Assembly (NCBI GenBank): GCA_964442285.1
Contig: CAYTZH010000010.1
Location: 1 to 64,000 of the forward strand
Reading direction: 5' to 3'
Length of the DNA: 64,000 nucleotides
DNA from: CAYTZH01 sp964442285
GTDB lineage: Bacteria > Myxococcota_A > UBA9160 > JAFDET01
The translations under genes were made by a program, and so were the position numbers. This document shows positions 43,130 through 51,338 of this stretch, one piece after another (the stretch's first letter is position 1; each line of letters starts with the position of its first letter). The notes beneath the pieces were generated by a model. The model searched no databases. It worked only from the letters and a program-made list of their open reading frames with translations, and was not told the origin of the DNA.

Positions 43130-44779
43130 TCAGCGTCGGCCTTCGGACCGGAGCCGCGCTAGGTTCGACCGGATCTCCGGTCGGTCCGCCAGGGCGAGGG
43201 CCCTGCGGTAGTAGGCCTCCGCCTCCTTCGCGCCGCCGATGCGGAAGTAGGCGGCGTTTCCGAGGTACACGAGGGCGAGAACGTCCTCCGGGTCCTTCTC
43301 GATCCGCTCCTCGAGCTCCTTCACCATACGGTCGTACTTCCAGAGGTCGCGATCCCCGACCCGCGCCGGGTCGAAGCCGATCCCGAGCCATTCTCCGACG
43401 TCCAGGGGATCCGCGGCGAGCTGCTCGAGATCCGCCAGGCGGCCCGCGACGTAGGCATCCAGCGCGAAGTCCGCCGTGGGCGCGGGCACGAGCTCCTCGT
43501 CGACCAGCTTCCGGAACAGGCCCTCGGCCACCCGCACGTTGCCCTGGGGCGTGAGGTGCACGTAGTCGTAGAAGTCGTCGAAGCCGACGATCCCGCTCTC
43601 GGCCTCCTCGGAGAGGTGCTCGATGGTGTCGAAGAGGGGGAGTCTGCGGTCCTGCGCCACCGCCCGGACCGAGTCGGCCATGCGGTCCAGGGCGCGCCGC
43701 AGGTGGGGATCCTCGTTCATCGACGCGCGGTAGTCCTCGCGCGCGGCGCCGAAGTCCCCCAGCGCGGCCGCCGCCGCGGCGCGGCGGAACAGCAGGTCGT
43801 AGCGCTCGTCGGTCCCGGCGGAGGCGATCCGCTCGTCCAGCACCCGCCGCGCGCGGGCGTACAGGCCCGCCGTGCTAGTGCTCTCGCCGCCGACGAGCTC
43901 CGCCGCCCAGCCTTCTGGCAGGTCTTCGCGGCCGCGCCACTCCCAATTGGCAGCCACGGTCATCGGGATCATCCGGGTGTTCGCCTCGGCGCAGGCGGCG
44001 GCCATCGCGTCGATGTTGTCCCGGTAGCGCGCGACGACCTCGGCGATCTCCTCCGAACTCACCTCGACTTCCTGGATGATGGTGTTCTGGGTGACCCGGA
44101 GGTCGTCGTGGGAAAGGTCCTGGTCGGCCAGCGACGGGGTCTTCGGCGCCCCGCGGATGGCGCGGTTCACGGTGCGGTACAGGTTCGTCCCGATCAGTGC
44201 GTCGAGGAGGCCCGTGGTCCAGCCGGCGCGGGCCTCCGCGAACTTTTCGGCGTGCAGCTCGAGGAACTCGTTGTTGCCGGAGTAGACGAGCACCAGGTCC
44301 GGTTCGTAGCGGCGGGCAGCCTCCGCGACCAGCAGCTTCACCTGCTTCGAGGCCAGGGCCACGATGCCGAGGTTGAGGACCTCGACCCGGCGATCCGGGT
44401 AGGCGCGCTCGAGCATGCGCGCCAGCTCGCGGCTGAAGGTGGCGTTGGGGCTGTAGCCGAGCCCCGCGGTGGCCGAGCCGCCGAAGCTGAAGACCCGCAG
44501 GGAGCTCGCCGGCTTCTCCCGCAGGATGCGTTGATACGGCAGCCGACGGTCGGCGGTCCGGTAGACCGGTGTGCCGTCGGCCAGCTGCGCCGGCTCCAGG
44601 ATCGGGAAGTAGATCTGCTGGTACTTGAGCCGAGACGCCCGGGACGGGTCGGGCGCGCCGATCCCGAGCAACCGGAGACCGCCCTCGACCGCGGCGAGGA
44701 ACAGCAACGTCACCAGGACGGACCCGACGAGAAGCAGCAGATTACCGGTCGGGGAGGAGCGGGGCGCCGGCTCGGTCAT
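43130..44779 (-). CDS. SGNH-hydrolase with C-terminal TPR-like region (3)
   Basis: A 549-residue protein. One transmembrane segment (about 13-33) is followed by an SGNH domain with block I FSFGGSATAGLGYS (Ser102), VLVYSGNNEFLELHAEKF near 165 and a C-terminal DFYDYVHLTPQGN Asp/His block near 403. A helical TPR-like insert (RYDLLFRRAAAAAALGDFGAAREDYRASMNEDP) lies before the last block, and another TPR-like repeat at the C-terminus (PEDVLALVYLGNAAYFRIGGAKEAEAYYRRALAL). It is cotranscribed with the upstream 62-residue membrane protein, 8 bp apart. Catalysis on an extracytoplasmic glycan is likely. Confidence 0.83.
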   Translation of the reverse strand: MTEPAPRSSPTGNLLLLVGSVLVTLLFLAAVEGGLRLLGIGAPDPSRASRLKYQQIYFPILEPAQLADGTPVYRTADRRLPYQRILREKPASSLRVFSFGGSATAGLGYSPNATFSRELARMLERAYPDRRVEVLNLGIVALASKQVKLLVAEAARRYEPDLVLVYSGNNEFLELHAEKFAEARAGWTTGLLDALIGTNLYRTVNRAIRGAPKTPSLADQDLSHDDLRVTQNTIIQEVEVSSEEIAEVVARYRDNIDAMAAACAEANTRMIPMTVAANWEWRGREDLPEGWAAELVGGESTSTAGLYARARRVLDERIASAGTDERYDLLFRRAAAAAALGDFGAAREDYRASMNEDPHLRRALDRMADSVRAVAQDRRLPLFDTIEHLSEEAESGIVGFDDFYDYVHLTPQGNVRVAEGLFRKLVDEELVPAPTADFALDAYVAGRLADLEQLAADPLDVGEWLGIGFDPARVGDRDLWKYDRMVKELEERIEKDPEDVLALVYLGNAAYFRIGGAKEAEAYYRRALALADRPEIRSNLARLRSEGRR

Positions 44780-44787
44780 GCGGAGGC

Positions 44788-44976
44788 TCAGTCGAATCCG
44801 TCGTAGTCGAACGGGAGCTCATTCTCTTCGCCCGCGAACAGGGCGGTGACCGCGACGCTTCCGAGGAGGATTCCGAGCAGCACGAGCGCGATCATTGCCG
44901 CCCGCTTGAGGGTGGCTCCGAAGGAGGAGCCCGCCGGTGCGGGCTCGGCTGCGGAGGACTGTTTGTCGGAGGCCAT
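44788..44976 (-). CDS. Small single-span membrane protein with PFDYDGFD tail
   Basis: A 62-residue protein. A polar N-terminus (MASDKQSSAAEPAPAG) precedes one transmembrane helix (about 26-47, RAAMIALVLLGILLGSVAVTAL) and a short acidic C-terminus ending NELPFDYDGFD. The tail resembles the PFVYVMY end of the small protein at 60424-60771. From memory, short DUF5989 proteins encoded beside carbamoyltransferases end in a similar PFIY tail. It sits just ahead of SGNH gene 3 and has its own strong -10 box, with almost no untranslated leader. Probably a partner subunit of an envelope-modifying enzyme. Confidence 0.65.
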   Translation of the reverse strand: MASDKQSSAAEPAPAGSSFGATLKRAAMIALVLLGILLGSVAVTALFAGEENELPFDYDGFD

Positions 44977-44985
44977 CGGCGGCGG

Positions 44986-45014
44986 ATTATACGCGCTCGC
45001 CAGCGGCCGACCAA
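44986..45014 (-). promoter_or_regulatory. Promoter for small membrane protein and SGNH gene 3
   Basis: On the minus strand TTGGTC (45014-45009) and a perfect TATAAT (44991-44986) are separated by 17 bp. The start codon at 44976 lies only about 9 bp past the -10 box, so the transcript would have a leader of about 3 nt or none. No Shine-Dalgarno sequence fits in that space. Confidence 0.6.
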
Positions 45015-45096
45015 GAGCGGATCTTCGTCGCGCGCAACGGGCGCGCAGCCCGTGCGCAGCGGCCCGCCCGGGTCGGGTGAGCTACACCTGCGAGCC

Positions 45097-46317
45097 GTGC
45101 AGCCCGGCCTGGATCGCATCCTTCCCCTCGAGGCGCCCATTCGCAGCTATGCCTGGGGCTCGCGAAGCGTGCTGGCCGAGATGCAGGGTCGACCGACCCC
45201 GTCGGCCGAGCCCGAGGCCGAGCTCTGGGTCGGCGCCCATCCCCTGGCCCCCGCGCGCGTCCGCAGCGGCGCGGGCGAGGTCCCGCTGCCCGACTGGATC
45301 GCTTGCGATCCGGAGGCGGTGCTGGGGACCGACGTGGTGCGGCGCTTCGGCCCGGCGCTTCCGTTCCTGCTCAAGATCCTCGCCGTCGAGCAGCCGCTCT
45401 CCCTCCAGGCGCACCCGGACGCCGCCCAGGCCCGGGCCGGCTTCGAGCGGGAGAACCGCGCAGGCGTCCCTCTGCAGGCGCCCGAGCGCTCCTACAAGGA
45501 CCCGCAGCCCAAGCCCGAGCTGGTCTGCGCCCTGACCCCGTTCGAGGCGCTGAAGGGCTTCCGGGAGCCCGGCGAGACCCGTGCCCGGCTCGAGGCCCTC
45601 GGGGTGTCCGCGCTCGCGGCGGCCCTCGCGCCCCTGGTCGAGCGGACCGACGCGGAGGGCTGGCGCGCCAGCTTCGAGAACCTGCTGCGCACGCCCGCCG
45701 AGCGGCGGCGGGGACTCGTGGCGGCCGTCGTCGCCGCGGCCCGGGAGCGGGCCGACGCGGACGAGGCCTTCTCGTGGGTCGTGCGGCTTGCCGGGGCGCA
45801 TCCCGAGGACCTCGGGGTCCTGGCGCCGCTCTACCTCCACTGGGTGCGGCTCGCGCCCGGAGAGGCCCTCTTCCTGCCGGCGGGAGAGCTCCACTGCTAC
45901 CTCCACGGCACGGCCCTGGAGCTCATGGCCAACTCCGACAACGTGCTGCGCGGCGGCCTCACGCCGAAGCACGTCGACGTGGACGAGCTGCTCCACATCG
46001 GGGTATTCCAGCCGGGAGACCCCGTGCCCCTGCGTCCCTGCGACGGGGTGTACGCCACGCCGGCGGCCGAGTTCGAGCTGGCGGTGCGCGACGTGGCGCC
46101 AGGTGTCCCGGTCCGCGGCGCCGACCCGGGTGCGGTCGCGCTGCTCCTGTGCACCGCGGGCCGCCTCCGGGTCGTCCCGGAGCGAGGCGAGCCGCTGCCG
46201 CTCACCCCGGCGAGCGCGCTGCTCGTGCCGGCCGCGGCACCCGCCTATCACCTCGAGGGCGACGGGCGCCTGTTCCGGGCCTCGGTTCCGGCGTCGAGCG
46301 GGTCGGGAGCGGCCTAG
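45097..46317 (+). CDS. manA: Mannose-6-phosphate isomerase, class I
   Basis: A zinc isomerase interconverting fructose 6-phosphate and mannose 6-phosphate, the entry to GDP-mannose and GDP-fucose. The protein is 406 residues from GTG at 45097 (in-frame GTG at 45052 would add 15). Motifs are YAWGSRSVLAEMQG, AELWVGAHP, FLLKILAVEQPLSLQAHPD with zinc ligands, YKDPQPKPELVCALTPFEALKGFR, and LFLPAGELHCYLHGTALELMANSDNVLRGGLTPKHVD. It supplies mannose for the fucosyl and other sugars made here. It converges with the flippase with a 4-bp overlap. No manC, manB or gmd is visible. Confidence 0.95.
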   Translation: MQPGLDRILPLEAPIRSYAWGSRSVLAEMQGRPTPSAEPEAELWVGAHPLAPARVRSGAGEVPLPDWIACDPEAVLGTDVVRRFGPALPFLLKILAVEQPLSLQAHPDAAQARAGFERENRAGVPLQAPERSYKDPQPKPELVCALTPFEALKGFREPGETRARLEALGVSALAAALAPLVERTDAEGWRASFENLLRTPAERRRGLVAAVVAAARERADADEAFSWVVRLAGAHPEDLGVLAPLYLHWVRLAPGEALFLPAGELHCYLHGTALELMANSDNVLRGGLTPKHVDVDELLHIGVFQPGDPVPLRPCDGVYATPAAEFELAVRDVAPGVPVRGADPGAVALLLCTAGRLRVVPERGEPLPLTPASALLVPAAAPAYHLEGDGRLFRASVPASSGSGAA

Positions 46318-47654
46318 CCCGGCTCCTCGCCGGGGTCCGGGCGTCGGCGGGCGAAGGCGCCCGAGAGGGCCATGCTCGTGAGGCAGGCGGCGGTCATGGA
46401 GCCGAGGGTGGCGATCGCCGCACCCTTCGCCCCGTAGGACGGGATCAGCAGGAAGTAGAGGACGAGCGCCGAGCTGGCGCCGGCGATCTGGACCACGAGC
46501 AGCCGCTCCGTGCGGCGATGGGCCAGGATCGTGTTGGAGAAGGCGTCCTCGATGCCGCGGACCGCATAGGCGGCACCGATCCAGATGAACAGGTCGCTGC
46601 CACCGCGGAACGCCTCTCCCAGCAGGAGTCCGGCCAGCAGCTCGGACAACAGATAGACCGCCACCAGCCCGCCGGCGAAGATCGCGCCCGAGATTCCGAC
46701 CCAGGTGAGCAGGGTGCGCCGCTCCTTGCTTCGATCCGCCGTCGATGCGGCGTCGAACAGGACCGGGCGCAGCGTGTTGCTCACGATGTTCGCCACGACC
46801 ACGAAGGGCTGGTTCGCGATGCCGTACGTGGCCGAGTAGATGCCGGCGGACTCCGCCCCCGCCAGCTCCGCCAGGATGTAGCGATCGCTCATGTTGATCA
46901 CCCAGCCGAGGACGGCCTGGGGGATCAGGGGGTTGGCGAAGCGCAGGATGTCGCGACGGAGCCGCGTCGTCCAGGACGGGTCCGCGGCGAGCGGATCCCC
47001 CGGCACCCGCACCACCAGCCTTCGGAAGATGACGTTCACCACGGCCCCGCCCACGAAGTAGCCGAGCAGCACGCTGGCGGCGCTCGGCCCGAAGAGGAGC
47101 ACGCCGCCCACCGCCGCCATCATCCGGAGCCAGGCGTCCGAGGCCGCCCACAGGCCGAAGGCGGCCTGTCGGCGCGTGGCGTTGAGCTGGTTCGCCTCGA
47201 AGGCGTGCTGCACGTCCACCAGCAGGACGGCGCACAGGAGCACGAAGGTCACGAACCGGGTCTCGGTCTCCGTCAGGCCGATCCAGAGGGCGCCGCCGAC
47301 CAGCAGCATGGCGGCGGTGATCGCATAGCGGCGGCCCAGCATACCGACGAGGAGTCGTCGGAAGTCGGCGATCCGGCCCGCGTTGCGCGCCTCCGGCAGG
47401 AACCGCAGGGTGGCGTGGAGGATCGGGGCGCAGAGGATGTGGTTGCCGAGGAGTGCCAGGCCGCCCAGCAGGACGACCTCGGCGAACACGCTGGGGGAGA
47501 GGAGCTCGGTGAGCAGGCGGAGGCCGACCAGCCGGCCCGCGATCGACAGCAGCTGCGTGGCGGCGACCCAGGCCCCCTGCCGGACCACGGGGGTGTCCCG
47601 GAGGCGCTGCAGCAGCGGGGGACGGGAGGAGCGCGTGGCATCGCCTTCGGGCAC
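46314..47654 (-). CDS. Wzx-like oligosaccharide flippase
   Basis: A polytopic membrane protein of 446 residues with about 12 hydrophobic segments, in the MOP/MATE polysaccharide exporter superfamily. The N-terminus VVRQGAWVAATQLLSIAGRLVGLRLLTELLSPSVFAEVVLLGGL has the usual family pattern. It should flip the undecaprenyl-linked repeat unit to the periplasm. It is the last gene of the minus-strand operon that runs from 53214 and includes the sugar-precursor and fucosyltransferase genes. The Wzy-like polymerase is encoded in the adjacent unit at 54639-56192. Confidence 0.87.
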   Translation of the reverse strand: MPEGDATRSSRPPLLQRLRDTPVVRQGAWVAATQLLSIAGRLVGLRLLTELLSPSVFAEVVLLGGLALLGNHILCAPILHATLRFLPEARNAGRIADFRRLLVGMLGRRYAITAAMLLVGGALWIGLTETETRFVTFVLLCAVLLVDVQHAFEANQLNATRRQAAFGLWAASDAWLRMMAAVGGVLLFGPSAASVLLGYFVGGAVVNVIFRRLVVRVPGDPLAADPSWTTRLRRDILRFANPLIPQAVLGWVINMSDRYILAELAGAESAGIYSATYGIANQPFVVVANIVSNTLRPVLFDAASTADRSKERRTLLTWVGISGAIFAGGLVAVYLLSELLAGLLLGEAFRGGSDLFIWIGAAYAVRGIEDAFSNTILAHRRTERLLVVQIAGASSALVLYFLLIPSYGAKGAAIATLGSMTAACLTSMALSGAFARRRPDPGEEPG

Positions 47655-47663
47655 GGGTCCCGC

Positions 47664-48455
47664 TCAGGCGCGGCGGAACTCGAAGATGCCGCAGCCGCAG
47701 TCCAGGCCGAAGGAGTCCGTGGCGTCGACCTCCGGGCGGGGGACGTCGGCGTGCAGGTCCCCGGCATCGTCGACGTAGGAGAAGGCCTCCAGGTGCAGCC
47801 GCCCCTTGGCCCAGCCGAGCACCGTGCCGACCGAGATCACCCGATGGCTGTTGAACTCCACCCGCTCCCGTCCGATCGGCACCGAGACGTACAGGATCCC
47901 CTCCTCGGCCAGCATCGACACGAGTGCGTCGAACGCCCTGCTGTGGCCGACCGCGTCGACGGTGTCCCCGTAGCGGCCGAGTCCGACGTGCTCGATCGCG
48001 TGGAGGCTCGACACCGACTCGCAAGCGCCCCGCCATTCGTCCGGGAGGTCGAGGAGGTCGGCCTGGTGGAAGCGCACGCCGGGCACCCGGCTGGTCTGGG
48101 GCCGGATGTCGAGCACGTCGATCTCGCGGAAGCTCGCCACGTGGGCCACGAAGCCATCGACCCGGGATCCCACGTCGATGTGGCGCGCGGGCGCGCGCTG
48201 GAAGATCCGCCGCGCCACGTGCAGATCCTGGTGGAAGTAGGCGCCGGAGGCCTCCCCGCTGGCGTCGAAGCGGTCCGCGAGGGCCGGGTAGGAGAACGCC
48301 AGCGGAGGGCTCGCCTCCAGGGTGCGGGCGTGGGCCCGGTAGCGCCGGTAGTCCGAGACGGCTGCGGGCAGGCCCTTGCAGGCGTTCAGGAAACGCAGGG
48401 GAACGAAGCCGAAGGCGTTGAGCCAACGGAGCACGGGCATCAGCCAGCGCTTCAT
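47664..48455 (-). CDS. DUF268 family protein, probable methyltransferase-like
   Basis: A 263-residue protein matching DUF268 (named from Caenorhabditis proteins but common in bacterial glycan loci). The central region resembles a class I methyltransferase: RHIDVGSRVDGFVAHVASFREIDVLDIRP near residues 93-121, then VRFHQADLLDLP and VSSLHAIEHVGLGRYGD, then LYVSVPIGRERVEFNSHRV. The C-terminus is Cys-containing (LDCGCGIFEF). The start at 48455 overlaps the fucosyltransferase stop by ATGA. Methylation of a glycan sugar is inference. Confidence 0.8.
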   Translation of the reverse strand: MKRWLMPVLRWLNAFGFVPLRFLNACKGLPAAVSDYRRYRAHARTLEASPPLAFSYPALADRFDASGEASGAYFHQDLHVARRIFQRAPARHIDVGSRVDGFVAHVASFREIDVLDIRPQTSRVPGVRFHQADLLDLPDEWRGACESVSSLHAIEHVGLGRYGDTVDAVGHSRAFDALVSMLAEEGILYVSVPIGRERVEFNSHRVISVGTVLGWAKGRLHLEAFSYVDDAGDLHADVPRPEVDATDSFGLDCGCGIFEFRRA

Positions 48456-49381
48456 CGGAGCTCCTCCTCGGCGGGCAGCACCAGCTCTCCGGGGATCTCT
48501 GTCCATCCCTCCGCCACCCAGTCCTCGTTCAGGTGGCGTACACAGGACGGGACGATGACGCGTTTTCCTGCAGCCGTCGAGAGCCAGGCCCCCCACCAGC
48601 TGAAGGAGCTGTTGGCCAGGACGAATCGACGGCACTGGGACATCAGCCAGAGGTCCTCGTAGTTCTTCGTCTCTCCGTCGACGGTGTTGTGGGTGACGTG
48701 CACGGTGCGGAACGGGATCTCCAGGTTGGACCGGATCCAGTCGGGATAGTCGGAGAAGCAGTACACGGTCGGGTCGGAGAGCCCCTCGACAGCCAATGCG
48801 AGGGCACGCCGGTAGTAGTCCACCGGGAGGGAGGGGACCGAGGCGGCCGGTCTGGGCGATGCCACGGCGCCGACGCCGTGGAGGCGCCGGGCGTGCAGGC
48901 AGACGGCATCGCGGGAGCGGATCTCCTCGGCCAGGGCGCGATTCGCGGCGTCGTGGGGTGTCACGATGCGGAGCTCCTCGAGAAGCTCGGCCCGGATGTG
49001 CCCGAAGTAGCGCTCGGACTGCCAGTAGCCCTCGAGGTAGGCGCCGTCCCGGGGCGGCGCGGCCAGGAGACGTTCCTCCACGCGGGCCGGCGGCTCCTCG
49101 ATGTAGGTCCGCCACCCGAAGGGGAGCAGCCGCTGGCTCCGGCGAACGACCTTCCGCCGGAGCCGGCCGAGGGTACCGAGGAAGCAGCGGCTGGGATCCG
49201 CCTCGCGGACGTCCGCCGCGAAGTGGTGCAGGAGCGAATGGCCCCGGCCGAAGTTGTCCGTGGCCGCGGCCGAGACGACGTCATAGGCCGGCTCGAGTCC
49301 GTGTCGGCTTGCGATCCCGCGCAAGGCGGCGTAGATGAAGAGCTGGTTGCCGAGGCCCCCCTGGACGCGGGCGATGATCAC
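48452..49381 (-). CDS. Alpha-1,2-fucosyltransferase, GT11 family
   Basis: A 309-residue GT11 enzyme transferring L-fucose from GDP-fucose. The N-terminal signature is IIARVQGGLGNQLFIYAALRG. The GDP-binding region reads VCLHARRLHGVGA, a variant of the usual VHxRRGDY. Later, YCFSDYPDWIRSNL and the strongly conserved FVLANSSFSWWGAWLS are present. It overlaps DUF268 downstream and the short epimerase upstream by 4 bp each. A GDP-fucose synthase-like gene lies three genes upstream, which supports a fucose-containing repeat unit. Confidence 0.9.
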   Translation of the reverse strand: MIIARVQGGLGNQLFIYAALRGIASRHGLEPAYDVVSAAATDNFGRGHSLLHHFAADVREADPSRCFLGTLGRLRRKVVRRSQRLLPFGWRTYIEEPPARVEERLLAAPPRDGAYLEGYWQSERYFGHIRAELLEELRIVTPHDAANRALAEEIRSRDAVCLHARRLHGVGAVASPRPAASVPSLPVDYYRRALALAVEGLSDPTVYCFSDYPDWIRSNLEIPFRTVHVTHNTVDGETKNYEDLWLMSQCRRFVLANSSFSWWGAWLSTAAGKRVIVPSCVRHLNEDWVAEGWTEIPGELVLPAEEELR

Positions 49382-50160
49382 GATGCCGGCCCCGCGCGGA
49401 AGCGCTCGGCGAAGCGGGCGAGGTCGGCCGTCACCTCCTCCCGGGTCAGCAGGTAGGGGCCCGAGCGTCCGAAGACCTCGCCGTGGCGCGTGCGCATGTC
49501 GTACCGGGCGTGGGGCCCCGCGTCGGGATCCGCGGGCGGTAGCGTCACTCCCAGCGCCTCCGCGGCCAGGTCACCCATGCGCGCGGGCTCGGTCGCCAGG
49601 TTGAGCAGCGACAGCCCGGCCGCCAGGGCGGTCTGGAGGTCGTCCCAGAGCCGGCCGACCTCGTAGAACTGCATCACCGCCTCGCCGTCCACGAAGCGGA
49701 AGTCGCGGTGCAGGATGTCGAAGATCATGTTCTTGCGCAGGCCGTCGCCGAAGAGCCCCGGGAGCCGCACCACCAGCGCCTCGAAGCGCTCGCGGACGAA
49801 CTGCTCCAGCAGGAAGCGGTGCAGGCTGTAGGGCCGGAGCCCGGTCTCGTCGATCGGCGTGTCCTCGACCACGGCGTCCACCCGGGGGTAGACGTCGATC
49901 GTCGACAGCAGGATGAAGCGGTCCGCCTGGACCTCCTTCAGGGCGCCGAGCAGGAGATCCAGGGCGCGGCGGTCGGAAGCCGGGTCGCGGTTGGCCTGGA
50001 ACTTCAGGCTCGACGGCGCGGCGCAGTAGAGCGCGGCGAACCGCCGTCCGCGGATCTCGTCGATGGTCGTCGAGCGATACGTGCGATCGAAGGCTGCGCG
50101 GGACCGCAGCGCGGTTCCGACGAACCCGCTCGCCCCGATGAGTCCGACCTCTCTGCCCAT
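49378..50160 (-). CDS. Short SDR-type sugar-nucleotide protein with YxxxR
   Basis: A 260-residue NAD(P)-binding protein of the atypical SDR family. The loop GLIGASGFVGTALR is at the N-terminus, the Ser of LLSTIDVYPRVDAV is present, and the later VVRLPGLFGDGLRKN is typical. The catalytic motif reads PYSLHRFLLEQFV, so the usual YxxxK is YxxxR. The C-terminal substrate domain is short. Reduced or altered activity is possible. It overlaps the fucosyltransferase by ATGA and lies 10 bp after the aminotransferase. Confidence 0.75.
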   Translation of the reverse strand: MGREVGLIGASGFVGTALRSRAAFDRTYRSTTIDEIRGRRFAALYCAAPSSLKFQANRDPASDRRALDLLLGALKEVQADRFILLSTIDVYPRVDAVVEDTPIDETGLRPYSLHRFLLEQFVRERFEALVVRLPGLFGDGLRKNMIFDILHRDFRFVDGEAVMQFYEVGRLWDDLQTALAAGLSLLNLATEPARMGDLAAEALGVTLPPADPDAGPHARYDMRTRHGEVFGRSGPYLLTREEVTADLARFAERFRAGPAS

Positions 50161-50170
50161 GGAAGGTGGA

Positions 50171-51337
50171 TCAGGCGGCGTCGTACTCGCGAATCGCGTG
50201 GATGATCCGGTCGACGTCGCGGTCGGTGAGGTCCGAGTGGATCGGGATCAGGATCGTGTCCTCGTCGGCCCGAGCGGTCTGCGGCAGGTCTCTCGGGCCC
50301 GCGCCGAAGATCGCGTACCGGTCGTTCCGGCGGTTGTTGACGTTCACCATGATGCCGCGCTCACGCAGGAACTTCGCGAAGGAGAGACGGTCCTGAACGT
50401 GGACGGGGAAGATCTGGAAGTTCGGCGTACGATCGCTCTCGTAGCGCAGCAGGGTCAGCTTCTTCAGCCCCTTCAGCTCGTCGCGGTAGCGCAGGCCGAC
50501 CTCCCGCCGGCGGGCGAGCGGGCCGTCGAAGTGCTGCATGCCGACCAGGCCCAGCGTGGCCGTGATGTCGTTCATGTTGTACTTGAAGCCGAGCTCGTCG
50601 ATCTCGTCGGGGAGCGGGTCGATGAGGTTGGTCTTCTTCTCCTCGCGATCCACGCCGTACCAGACCTTCCGCTTCAGCTTCTTGTAGTTGTCCTCGCTCG
50701 CCGTACAGATCAGTCCGCCGTCGCCCGCGGTGACGATCTTCACCACCTGGAGCGAGAACGTCACGTAGTCGCCCTTGGCGCCGATGAAATCGTCCCGGTA
50801 CTTTGCGCCCAGGGCGTGGGCCGAGTCCTCGACGAGCGGCAGGCCGTGCTTCGCCGCAACGGCCCGCAGGGCGTCCAGGTCGCAGGCGTAGCCGCCGTAG
50901 TGGACGCACACGATCGCCTTCGTCCGGTCCGTGATCCTGGCCTCGACGCTCTCCGGGTCGAGGTTGAGCGTGTCGTAGTCGATGTCGGCGAAGACCGGCG
51001 TCGCGCCCTGCTCCAGGATGGACGTATTGGTGGCGATGAAGGTGTAGGGAGTGCTCACCACCTCGTCGCCCGGGCCCACGCCGATGGCCGCATAGGAGGC
51101 GCGAAGCGCGGCGGTCCCGTTCGTGCACGCCACCACGTAGGGAGAGCCGAAGCGCTGTCGCACGTGCTCGCGGAGCGCCTTCTCCTGCTTGCCGGTGTTG
51201 ATCCACTTCGAGCGAAGGACCTCGGTCACGGCCGGCCCCGCCTCGTCGGGGACGTAGGTCGACCACGGACGGATCAGCTCCTCCCCGAACTCGTAGTCCT
51301 TGCGGTCCGCCACGGACGGCTTGGCAACACTCGACAT
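50171..51337 (-). CDS. DegT/DnrJ/EryC1 sugar aminotransferase
   Basis: A PLP-dependent NDP-sugar aminotransferase of 388 residues. Signatures are SKWINTGKQEKALREHV, ACTNGTAALRASYAAIGVGPGDEV, STPYTFIATNTSILEQGATPVFADID, LPLVEDSAHALGAKY, and the PLP-lysine region SLQVVKIVTAGDGG near residue 193. KYNMNDITATLGLVGMQ follows. It converts a keto-deoxysugar to an amino sugar. It sits between the GDP-fucose synthase-like gene and the short SDR in a minus-strand operon. The product (perosamine-like, viosamine-like or other) is not decidable. Confidence 0.92.
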   Translation of the reverse strand: MSSVAKPSVADRKDYEFGEELIRPWSTYVPDEAGPAVTEVLRSKWINTGKQEKALREHVRQRFGSPYVVACTNGTAALRASYAAIGVGPGDEVVSTPYTFIATNTSILEQGATPVFADIDYDTLNLDPESVEARITDRTKAIVCVHYGGYACDLDALRAVAAKHGLPLVEDSAHALGAKYRDDFIGAKGDYVTFSLQVVKIVTAGDGGLICTASEDNYKKLKRKVWYGVDREEKKTNLIDPLPDEIDELGFKYNMNDITATLGLVGMQHFDGPLARRREVGLRYRDELKGLKKLTLLRYESDRTPNFQIFPVHVQDRLSFAKFLRERGIMVNVNNRRNDRYAIFGAGPRDLPQTARADEDTILIPIHSDLTDRDVDRIIHAIREYDAA

Positions 51338-51338
51338 C

